Shown here: positions 51,971-58,163 of the stretch, one piece after another
Position numbering within the stretch: the stretch's first letter is position 1
Layout of the letters: each line of letters begins with the position of its first letter
Assembly (NCBI GenBank): GCA_003164045.1
Contig: PLRU01000093.1
Coordinates: 1-58,163 of the forward strand
DNA: 58,163 bases
DNA from: Candidatus Lustribacter telmatis
GTDB taxonomy: Bacteria > Vulcanimicrobiota > Vulcanimicrobiia > Vulcanimicrobiales > Vulcanimicrobiaceae
Direction: 5' to 3'
Translations under genes and position numbers: made by a program
Notes under the pieces: model-generated
Databases searched by the model: none
Told to the model about the DNA's origin: nothing
The model's input: the letters and a program-made list of their open reading frames with translations, nothing else

Positions 51971-51994
51971 CGAGGCTCGCGAAGGCGCGCCTCG
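51971..51994 (+). promoter_or_regulatory. Hairpin immediately before the diiron protein gene
   Basis: CGAGGC (51971-51976) pairs with GCCTCG (51989-51994), ending directly at the ATG at 51995; GAAGG, a possible Shine-Dalgarno, lies in the loop. No T run follows, so it is not a good intrinsic terminator for rpsO. Confidence 0.3.
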
Positions 51995-52711
51995 ATGGAT
52001 GTATTGCAGCGGCTCGACGCTGAGGTCGACAAATTTTGCAACAGCGTTCGCTTTTTTCGCGAACCGCTGACGGTCGAGCGTGCGAAGATGTTCGTGCGCC
52101 AGCACCGGCTCAATACGCGTTACCGGAATTCGGTACTCAAACTTTCGGTCGCGGTCAATACGCCCGATTGGGATACGCGCATGGGCATCATCAACGCGTC
52201 ATCGCAAGAACTCATTGCCGACCATGAGTTCGGCGGCGGCAAACCGCACTGGGCGATTCTCGAAGAGCAGGGAGAGCACATCGGGATGTCTCTCGATGAC
52301 ATCCGCAGCGCGCAGCCGTTGCAAACGACGCAGCTGTGCTGGCTTGCGTGGGAAGCGCTGATGAAGAATCGCCACTGGCTCGAAGGGCTGATGGCGAACA
52401 CGTGCGCGGAACGCAGCAACGTGCCGGGCTACGGCACCGGACTCTTTCGCGAACTCGGATGGTTTGGGCTCGAGCGCAAACGCTGGGGCGATCTGTTTCA
52501 CTTGAGCGACGATCAACTCGTGTTCTTCTCGTTGCACGAAGAAGCCGACATCATCCATTCGAACTTCGGTTGGCAAACCGTCGCGCGCGATGCGGAGCGG
52601 CTCGGTATGGCGGATGCGGCGGTAGAAGCATGCCGCATCAACCTCTACGTGTGGCAGACGTACATCGACGGTATCGCCGCGGCGGCCGACGCGCTCGAGG
52701 GCAAACCCTAA
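51995..52711 (+). CDS. Haem-oxygenase-fold diiron protein (TenA/PqqC-like, HDO superfamily)
   Basis: A 238-residue all-helical protein of the iron-containing redox enzyme group. Likely iron ligands: Glu and His in SSQELIADHEFGGGKPHW, and the H-x3-D-x2-H helix in FFSLHEEADIIHSNFG, the hallmark of haem-oxygenase-like diiron oxygenases. Known members oxidise amino acids, fatty acids or PQQ precursors; the substrate here is unknown. An AAA+ ATPase gene begins 4 bp downstream, a tight pair. ATG 51995; no signal peptide. Confidence 0.75.
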   Translation: MDVLQRLDAEVDKFCNSVRFFREPLTVERAKMFVRQHRLNTRYRNSVLKLSVAVNTPDWDTRMGIINASSQELIADHEFGGGKPHWAILEEQGEHIGMSLDDIRSAQPLQTTQLCWLAWEALMKNRHWLEGLMANTCAERSNVPGYGTGLFRELGWFGLERKRWGDLFHLSDDQLVFFSLHEEADIIHSNFGWQTVARDAERLGMADAAVEACRINLYVWQTYIDGIAAAADALEGKP

Positions 52712-52715
52712 CGCC

Positions 52716-53546
52716 GTGAGCGATCACGGGCACGGCCACGGCAACGGTCATCACCACGGCGGCCCGCTCGCAGCGGAGAACCTGCTGCACTTCGCCGATC
52801 TCGACGAACAATTCGGCACGCGCGATATCCTCGGCGCGCGCTATCACACGGTACTGAACGAACTCGCGCAGATCGTCGAGCATCAATGGCGCTCGGGCAT
52901 CAAGCGCGGTTTGATCAAGGGCTTTTTTCTGAGCGGCCCGCCCGGTACCGGGAAGACGACGCTCGCGCGCCGCTTGGCCTACGAACTTGGCCGGCGGTTT
53001 GCCGCGACACCGGACGAACCGTCGATCGTGATGGCGCTCGTCGACGGCAGCGCGATCGCGCGCTCGCGTTACGGCGAGAGCGAGGAACGCATCCGCGACA
53101 TCTTCGCGCACGCGCAGTCGGGTTTCACCACCGCGGGACAGCGCACGGTGCTGCTCTTCGACGACGTCGAGTCGATCCTGATGGCGCGCGGCAGCGAGCA
53201 CGTCAAGGAATGGCACTTCTCGCAAGACAGCGTGTTCTTTCACGCCGTCGATGAACTCGATACGAGCCGCGCCGTCGTCGTGCTCACCACGAACCGCCCC
53301 GACCTCGTCGACGAAGCAATCCGCGACCGCTTCCTGGAATACACGATCGGCTACCCCGACGCCGACATCCTCATCGAAGTCGCGCGCAACCTCGGCACCG
53401 CGCAACAGTTCACCCCGCCCCAACTCGACGACCTAACCGCACGCTTACGAGATGCTGCCGCCGCCGGCGAGGTGAAGAGCCTACGCGACGTACAACGCTT
53501 CGTAATCCGCCACTACGTGCACTCTGTGGCAGGGGAGCGTCTATAA
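52716..53546 (+). CDS. AAA+ ATPase with His-rich N-terminus
   Basis: A 276-residue single-domain AAA+ ATPase. Its first 16 residues are unusually His/Gly-rich (DHGHGHGNGHHHGG), a likely metal-binding tail. Walker A is SGPPGTGKTTLARR (74-81 core), Walker B LLFDD (146-150, with Asp in place of the usual Glu), then sensor 1 VVVLTTNRPDLVDEAI and an IRDRF arginine-finger region. It resembles CbbX/FtsH-type chaperones that activate metalloenzymes. With the diiron gene 4 bp upstream it may be a metal-loading or remodelling partner. It overlaps the converging bicupin gene by 6 bp. Confidence 0.8.
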   Translation: MSDHGHGHGNGHHHGGPLAAENLLHFADLDEQFGTRDILGARYHTVLNELAQIVEHQWRSGIKRGLIKGFFLSGPPGTGKTTLARRLAYELGRRFAATPDEPSIVMALVDGSAIARSRYGESEERIRDIFAHAQSGFTTAGQRTVLLFDDVESILMARGSEHVKEWHFSQDSVFFHAVDELDTSRAVVVLTTNRPDLVDEAIRDRFLEYTIGYPDADILIEVARNLGTAQQFTPPQLDDLTARLRDAAAAGEVKSLRDVQRFVIRHYVHSVAGERL

Positions 53547-54536
53547 ACGGCGTTCGCGTTCGCGGACGATTGGGCCGGCTTCGATTGGTTTGCCGTACTT
53601 GTCGTAGACGCGCTGGTTGGTGAAGCCTTCGGGCCAGACCGACGTGAACCACTGACGGATGCCGAACGCGATGCGCAGTTGCTTGATCGGATTCGGGTTG
53701 TCGTTCATGTGCTGGTGTTCCCACATTGCGGGCGGCACGTAGAGCACGTCGCCCGCTTCCCACGCCACGCGATTGCCCTGCATCTCCGTGTATCCTTCGC
53801 CTTCGACCGCGTACACCACGGCCTCGAGATGCTTGTGCCGGCCGCTGTTGTGAAACGGCGGTTCGATCCACTGGTGCGTGATCGCGACGCTCACCGTATG
53901 GAAGCCGTTCTTCGGCACGACCAGATACTGAATGTAGTCGTGCTGATTTTTTAGTGCCGCGATGTTCCCTTGAGGCTCGAGTGAATCGTCGTCGGCCGGC
54001 GCATCTTCGATGTGGATGATCGCCCGCGTGCCGTCGGCATAATATTCACCGCTCGCAGCGGGCTGCGCCGCGAGCACGGCGTCATCGTTCGGTCCGCAGG
54101 TCTCGATCTGTTCGAGCCGCGCGACACGCACGAAGCGCTCGAGGTCGAACGCCATCGCAGATATGGAGAGCACGGGGACGCTGCCGGTGTTGAAATGCTG
54201 ATGCTCGGCCCAGAACGGAATCTGCAGCGTGCTGCTCTTGTGCCAGTCGAAGCGCTGTCCGGCGATGACGCTGAAGCCTTCGCCCGCGAGAATGTGCATC
54301 GACTCTTCACCGTGGCGATGCTTCCCCGTATGCCAGCCCACCGGAATCTCGCTCTTGAGCACGTTGCTGCCCATCGTCGCGAAGCCCAGCGAGTTCGCCA
54401 CCATGAGTTTGACCTTGGCATCCTGCGGCGTGCTCACCCACGGGATATCCCGGTCGCGCGCGACTTCGAGTGAGGCCTTCAGCTCCGCTTGAATGTCATT
54501 CTGCGCTTGCAGCCACTCGTCGTAGAAGGTCTTCAT
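53541..54536 (-). CDS. Bicupin protein, gentisate-dioxygenase-like
   Basis: A 331-residue two-cupin protein. Each barrel has a H-x-H metal motif: GKHRHGEESMHIL (N-terminal) and GRHKHLEAVVYAVEGEGY (C-terminal), with PPAMWEHQHMND completing the second site. The layout resembles gentisate/1-hydroxy-2-naphthoate dioxygenases and other bicupin oxygenases, but sequence identity cannot be judged here. ATG 54536 starts the homology; the frame is open further upstream across the DDAH-like gene. A ring-cleavage role would fit the aromatic theme but is not proven. Confidence 0.75.
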   Translation of the reverse strand: MKTFYDEWLQAQNDIQAELKASLEVARDRDIPWVSTPQDAKVKLMVANSLGFATMGSNVLKSEIPVGWHTGKHRHGEESMHILAGEGFSVIAGQRFDWHKSSTLQIPFWAEHQHFNTGSVPVLSISAMAFDLERFVRVARLEQIETCGPNDDAVLAAQPAASGEYYADGTRAIIHIEDAPADDDSLEPQGNIAALKNQHDYIQYLVVPKNGFHTVSVAITHQWIEPPFHNSGRHKHLEAVVYAVEGEGYTEMQGNRVAWEAGDVLYVPPAMWEHQHMNDNPNPIKQLRIAFGIRQWFTSVWPEGFTNQRVYDKYGKPIEAGPIVRERERRL

Positions 54537-54568
54537 TCGCACCGTTTCCGTGCGACCGGCAACCTGCC

Positions 54569-55354
54569 CTAGGCGGCGGTCGAGTCTTCGTGGTCGAGCT
54601 GCAGCGTGAGACTCTTCGCCGAACCGCCCGCGCGAATGAACGCGCCGAGTTCGGTGCAAAACACGCGATATCCGATGTCGTTCAGCCGCGCGCGCAGACC
54701 GCGGCTCGCGCGATGCAAGATCAGCGCGTCCCCTCCGACCTCGACGCTGTTGCACGCTAGGTCGAGTGCATCATCGATTCCGATATCGATCACGTACTCG
54801 CCGCCGATCGCGCGCCGCAGCAGCATCTGCGCGTGCGGCGAGAAAGCGCCCATGTAGGCGAGCACGTGCCCGCTGCTGAGCGGACACAACGCCATGTTCA
54901 CATGAAAGAATCGCTCGTCGACCAGCAGCAGCGGCAACACCCGGCAGCCGAGAAACTCGTGCAGTTGCAACACGGCGCTGCGTTCCGTACGCCACCCGTA
55001 GCCGGCATAACACACCGGCCGCGTACGATCGAGGAGAACGTCGCCCGCGCCTTCGAAGTACGATTCGCGCAGGTACGTCGTGGCAAAACCGGCGCCCACG
55101 AGGGCCTCGCGAAAGATCGCCTGTTCGCGCCGCCGCTCGGCATGCCGGAAGCTCGAGAGAATCGCGAGTTTGCCGTTGATGAACGCCGCGTCGGATGTGA
55201 ATATCAAACCGGGAACGCCTTCGCGCGGCCTCATTTCAACGAGTTCGACGTCACCCGCGCACTGCAACATTTCGACGAACCGGAACCATTGCCGGCCGCT
55301 CGAGCCATCGAGAGCGGGAGCTGCCGGCGGACAAACGAGAAATCGCACTGACAT
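54569..55354 (-). CDS. DDAH/arginine-deiminase-like protein lacking the catalytic cysteine
   Basis: A 261-residue guanidino-group-modifying-enzyme fold (dimethylarginine dimethylaminohydrolase, COG1834 type). Family blocks: GLIFTSDAAFINGKLAILSSFRHAERRRE, FEGAGDVLLDR, the catalytic-His segment RFFHVNMALCPL (His151) and ELGAFIRAGGSAKSLTLQLD at the end. In active members the last block reads GG-x-x-x-C-x-(S/T)-L; here position 248 is Ser (AGT, 54611-54613) where the nucleophile Cys (TGT) is expected. Either a binding protein or a Ser-based variant. It lies 32 bp upstream of the bicupin gene on the same strand. Confidence 0.75.
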   Translation of the reverse strand: MSVRFLVCPPAAPALDGSSGRQWFRFVEMLQCAGDVELVEMRPREGVPGLIFTSDAAFINGKLAILSSFRHAERRREQAIFREALVGAGFATTYLRESYFEGAGDVLLDRTRPVCYAGYGWRTERSAVLQLHEFLGCRVLPLLLVDERFFHVNMALCPLSSGHVLAYMGAFSPHAQMLLRRAIGGEYVIDIGIDDALDLACNSVEVGGDALILHRASRGLRARLNDIGYRVFCTELGAFIRAGGSAKSLTLQLDHEDSTAA

Positions 55355-55390
55355 GACGACATCGTATTCCCGCGAGATAAAGATGACATT

Positions 55391-55412
55391 GTCTTAAATC
55401 CCCCTTAACCGG
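55391..55412 (+). promoter_or_regulatory. Possible PhoB-type direct repeat before the phosphate transporter
   Basis: TGTCTTAAAT (starting 55390) resembles a PhoB half-site, and a second CTTAA follows with 11-bp spacing (55393-55397 and 55404-55408). Pho boxes have 11-bp repeats. The second half is a poor match, so this is tentative; the gene is a phosphate transporter, which makes the site plausible. Confidence 0.3.
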
Positions 55413-55426
55413 TCCAGGGTAAAACC

Positions 55427-56911
55427 GTGGGGATGGATCCTTTAACGATCGTCGCGCTTGTATTTGCGCTCGGTTTTGCTCTTACGTTCGAATTCGTGAA
55501 CGGCTTTCACGACACGGCAAACGCCGTTGCAACGGTAATCTACACACGTACCATGCCGGCACCGCTCGCGGTGGTATGGTCGGGTCTCATGAACCTAACG
55601 GGGGTGCTCACGTCGAACGGCGCGGTCGCCTTCGGAATCGTAGCGCTGCTGCCGGTCGAACTCGTCGTGCACGTCGGGTCGGCCGCCGGCGCCGCGATGG
55701 TGTTTGCGATGCTCACGTCGGCAATTATCTGGAATCTCGGCACGTGGTACCTCGGACTGCCGGCATCGAGTTCGCACACGTTGATCGGCTCGATCATCGG
55801 CGTGGGTCTCGCCAACTCTCTGCTCGCGCCGGGGCACGTGTTCGGAGACGGCGTGAACTGGGGCAAGGTTCAAGATACGGTGACGGCGCTGCTCATCTCG
55901 CCGGTACTCGGTTTCGTGCTCGCCGGGGGCTTGTTTCTGCTGATCAAATTGGTCATCAAGTATCCGGCGCTCTACGAAGCGCCGCCGGAGAACGCGCCGC
56001 CACCGTGGCCCGTGCGCGCCGTGCTGTTCTTGACGTGTACGGGCGTGAGCTTCGCGCACGGTTCGAACGACGGACAAAAAGGCATGGGGCTCATCATGCT
56101 CGTGCTCATCGGCATCATCCCGGCCATCTACGCGCTCAATCCCGACGCATCGCCGGCGCAAATCGCCGCGCTCGCGTCGGCGAGCCAATCATCGCAGACC
56201 GTGCTCCTCAAGCACGTGGGCACGCAGGGCCTGCCGAACAAAGCGCAGACCGACGACGAAGGGGTGATCTCCAACTTCATCAAAGCCGGCGGCGCGTATT
56301 CGGAAAACGTGTGGGGCTCGATGGGCGACCTCAACGGCAAGGTCGTGAGCGGACTGCAGGGCAAAACGTCGTTCACCGGCTTGCCCGAACAAGAAAAGCG
56401 CGACATCCGTACCAACATGTATCTCGTTGCCGCATCGATCGATAAACTTGTCAAGAGCAAGAAAATCGACGACCCGGCCGACGTAACGACGCTCAAGGCA
56501 TTTCAGAAGAGCGTCGACTCGTTCACCAAATTCATTCCCGTGTGGGTGAAGATCGCGGTCGCCTTTGCACTCGGTTTCGGCACGATGATCGGCTGGAAAC
56601 GCATCGTCGTCACCGTCGGTGAAAAAATCGGCAAGGCACATCTCACCTACGGCCAGGGTGCGGCGGCCGAAACGGTGACGTACGCGCTCATTGAAGCGGC
56701 CGACCAATTCGGCTTGCCGGTGAGCACGACGCATATTCTTTCATCGGGCATCGCCGGCACGATGGCTGCGAATCGATCCGGTCTCCAGGGCGACACGCTG
56801 CGCAACATCTTGCTGGCATGGGTGCTCACCCTGCCGGTGTGCATGTTCCTCGGCGGCGGCCTTTTCGCCGCGGCGATCCTCGCATTGACGCGCGTCCTCG
56901 GAATTAAGTAG
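55427..56911 (+). CDS. pit: Low-affinity inorganic phosphate transporter (PiT family)
   Basis: A 494-residue PiT permease. The duplicated family signature is present as FVNGFHDTANAVATVIYTRTM near the N-terminus and VSFAHGSNDGQKGMGLIM in the second half (the GxNDxxx loops). A long soluble loop (about residues 245-375) separates the membrane halves, as in E. coli PitA. It imports metal-phosphate with protons. The GTG at 55427 has AGGG upstream; ATG 55433 is the alternative. Its end overlaps the converging MFS gene by 8 bp. Confidence 0.92.
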   Translation: MGMDPLTIVALVFALGFALTFEFVNGFHDTANAVATVIYTRTMPAPLAVVWSGLMNLTGVLTSNGAVAFGIVALLPVELVVHVGSAAGAAMVFAMLTSAIIWNLGTWYLGLPASSSHTLIGSIIGVGLANSLLAPGHVFGDGVNWGKVQDTVTALLISPVLGFVLAGGLFLLIKLVIKYPALYEAPPENAPPPWPVRAVLFLTCTGVSFAHGSNDGQKGMGLIMLVLIGIIPAIYALNPDASPAQIAALASASQSSQTVLLKHVGTQGLPNKAQTDDEGVISNFIKAGGAYSENVWGSMGDLNGKVVSGLQGKTSFTGLPEQEKRDIRTNMYLVAASIDKLVKSKKIDDPADVTTLKAFQKSVDSFTKFIPVWVKIAVAFALGFGTMIGWKRIVVTVGEKIGKAHLTYGQGAAAETVTYALIEAADQFGLPVSTTHILSSGIAGTMAANRSGLQGDTLRNILLAWVLTLPVCMFLGGGLFAAAILALTRVLGIK

Positions 56912-58163
56912 CAGGCGCCGGCTGGAGCGAGCGGCCTTTCTCGAACGTCGTATCGCGTGATGCTTCCTCGAGGTCAAGGCCGTTCGGCTCCGGCAGCAAT
57001 GCCCACGTAATCGCCAGCCCTACGATGCACGATGCGCCCGCCACCCACATTGGGCCGGGCAGCCCGAATTTGGCTTGCAGCAACGGGAAGCTGAACGTCC
57101 CGACCGCTGCGCCGAGCTTACCGACGGTGGCCGAGATGCCGTGGCTCGTGGTACGCACGGATACCGGAAAAATCTCCGCCGGAAGAACGAACGTCGTCGT
57201 ATTCGGCCCGAACTCGGTGAAGAAATAGTTGAGGCAGTACAGCGCGACAAACGGCACGATGATCGTTTTCGCATCGCCGAGAAACGCGATCGCGATAAAG
57301 CTTACGGCCATCATCGCAAAGCCGAGCAGCTGAATCTTCTTACGGCCCCATTTATCCATGCCGTAGACCGACAGCAAATAACCGGGGAACGCGGCAAACG
57401 TGAAGACGAGCAGCGACACCACGAGATCGTGAATTTGCGATGCATGCTCGCTGACGGCAGAGACGAACGCTTGATTGGAAATCGTGTTACCGTAGTACGC
57501 GAGATCGAGAAAGAACCAGGCGAGCGACGTACCGACAAGCCACTTGACCAGCGTTTTGTCGGTTCCGAACGCCTCCTTGAGTGCGGTAACGAAACCCAAC
57601 CGCTTCGCCGCCTTGGCGACGTCGTCGCTTGCGCCCTCAGCCAGTTGCGCGAAGCGCGGCGTCTCTTTCAGATGACGGCGCGCCCAGAAGACGGCGAGCG
57701 GCGGTATCGCGCCCGCGCCGAGCAGGATCCGCCACACGAGATCTTGCGGAACTTTCACGGCGAGGAGCGCGATCGCCAGGAGCGGACCGACGATCAGACC
57801 GATGCCTTGCATCGCAAAGACGCTGGAAATCATAAGTCCGCGGGTCTTCTTTCCGGCGAACTCGCTTGCGATCGTTGCGCTGACCGGATAGTCCCCGCCG
57901 ATCCCGAGGCCGAGGATAAAACGGAATGCAACCAGCCACCAGATGCTCGGAGAGAATGCCGACGCGATGGCCCCCGCGCCAAGCACGAGTACCTCGAATC
58001 CGTAAATGTATTTGCGCCCAAAGACATCGGCGATTCGCCCAAAGACCGCGGAGCCGATGGCCGCCGACACCAGGGCCGTCGCGCCGACAATGGCCATTTC
58101 GAACGGGCTGATGTGCCATTCGGTTTTCAGCAGCTTGAGCACGACGCCGATGATGAACAGGTC
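56904..58163 (-). CDS. MFS transporter, sugar/phosphate:H+ symporter type (partial)
   Basis: A 420-residue fragment of a 12-helix MFS protein, missing its N-terminus beyond the right edge; the frame continues DLFIIGV before the first internal Met. The loop GRIADVFGRKYIYG and GLGIGGDYPVSATIASEFAGKKTRG are typical of the Pho84/phosphate:H+ symporter and SP-related groups. The segment FGPNTTTFVLPAEIFPVSVRTTSHGISA matches the same group. Phosphate or an organic anion is the likely substrate; beside a PiT gene, phosphate is favoured. It converges on the PiT gene with an 8-bp overlap. Confidence 0.88.
   Translation of the reverse strand, partial: DLFIIGVVLKLLKTEWHISPFEMAIVGATALVSAAIGSAVFGRIADVFGRKYIYGFEVLVLGAGAIASAFSPSIWWLVAFRFILGLGIGGDYPVSATIASEFAGKKTRGLMISSVFAMQGIGLIVGPLLAIALLAVKVPQDLVWRILLGAGAIPPLAVFWARRHLKETPRFAQLAEGASDDVAKAAKRLGFVTALKEAFGTDKTLVKWLVGTSLAWFFLDLAYYGNTISNQAFVSAVSEHASQIHDLVVSLLVFTFAAFPGYLLSVYGMDKWGRKKIQLLGFAMMAVSFIAIAFLGDAKTIIVPFVALYCLNYFFTEFGPNTTTFVLPAEIFPVSVRTTSHGISATVGKLGAAVGTFSFPLLQAKFGLPGPMWVAGASCIVGLAITWALLPEPNGLDLEEASRDTTFEKGRSLQPAPAT

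Noticed and set aside
51953-51994. An intrinsic terminator for rpsO
   Set aside because: The CGAGGC/GCCTCG hairpin has no following T run and ends directly at the next start codon.
1-58163. tRNA genes, rRNA genes, CRISPR arrays, insertion sequences or prophage
   Set aside because: Reading both strands by eye I saw no cloverleaf-like sequence, spaced direct-repeat arrays, transposase or phage structural gene; small RNAs could still be missed without a covariance search.

Overview
This window is a GC-rich, tightly packed bacterial chromosome segment with no rRNA, tRNA, phage, insertion sequence or CRISPR array that I could recognise. Many genes overlap by 4 bp (ATGA or GTGA junctions). Where promoters can be read they are sigma70-like (TTGACG or TTGACA, 17-18 bp, then TATAAT-like). 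The gene content is that of an aerobic heterotroph living on plant- or lignin-derived aromatics. The lineage cannot be proven from the sequence. A soil or rock phylum such as Eremiobacterota (WPS-2), or another GC-rich uncultured group, is a guess only.

Layout. (1) 1-1257: the 5' part of a Rieske oxygenase that runs off the left edge, about 450 bp without a convincing gene, and an MmcQ/YjbR protein. (2) 4282-1370 (minus): a four-gene overlapping operon (DUF5069, AI-2E/PerM exporter, arginase, CPCC zinc protein). Diverging from it at 4344-8735 is a complete BMP-type nucleoside ABC transporter. (3) 8803-19585: a secreted class A beta-lactamase-fold protein, a giant GAF-GGDEF-STAND ATPase-TPR signalling protein, a branched-chain aminotransferase, a chromate-type transporter, two membrane proteins, a secreted phosphoesterase and a secreted multicopper oxidase. 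(4) 19594-25346: a hydroxycinnamate (ferulate/coumarate) module. It holds a LivK-type binding protein, a hydratase/lyase, an ADP-forming acyl-CoA synthetase and an OFA-type MFS transporter. The transporter is preceded by an AT-richer leader with mutually exclusive hairpins that looks like a riboswitch or attenuator. (5) 25351-43724: a phenylacetate region with paaZ, paaH, a peptide-type binding protein, an E1 alpha/beta 2-oxoacid dehydrogenase, an LLM flavin oxidoreductase with its MarR regulator, a TetR (PaaR-like) regulator, paaABCDE, a form-II CO-dehydrogenase-like molybdenum hydroxylase, paaI and paaK. (6) 43721-58163: a multi-sensor hybrid kinase overlapping PolX, a nicotinate phosphoribosyltransferase, a PfpI/DJ-1 protein, type 2 IPP isomerase, a Rieske ferredoxin, rpsO with a structured leader, a haem-oxygenase-fold diiron protein paired with a His-rich AAA+ ATPase, a bicupin, a DDAH-like protein lacking its catalytic Cys, and two phosphate-type transporters.

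How the parts work together (inference). Extracellular oxidation (multicopper oxidase) could release phenolics. Hydroxycinnamates would enter by the LivK-type or MFS transporters, be CoA-activated by the ADP-forming ligase and be cleaved by the hydratase/lyase to aldehydes. Phenylacetate is activated by PaaK, epoxidised by PaaABCDE, ring-opened by PaaZ and oxidised by PaaH; PaaF, PaaG and PaaJ are not in the window. Two nearly identical 19-bp operators, one at the paaZ/E1-alpha divergence and one at the paaR/paaA divergence, each just downstream of a -10 element, tie both halves to one TetR regulator. They also bring the E1 alpha/beta pair under the same control. This suggests that the 2-oxoacid dehydrogenase feeds phenylacetyl-CoA from phenylpyruvate.
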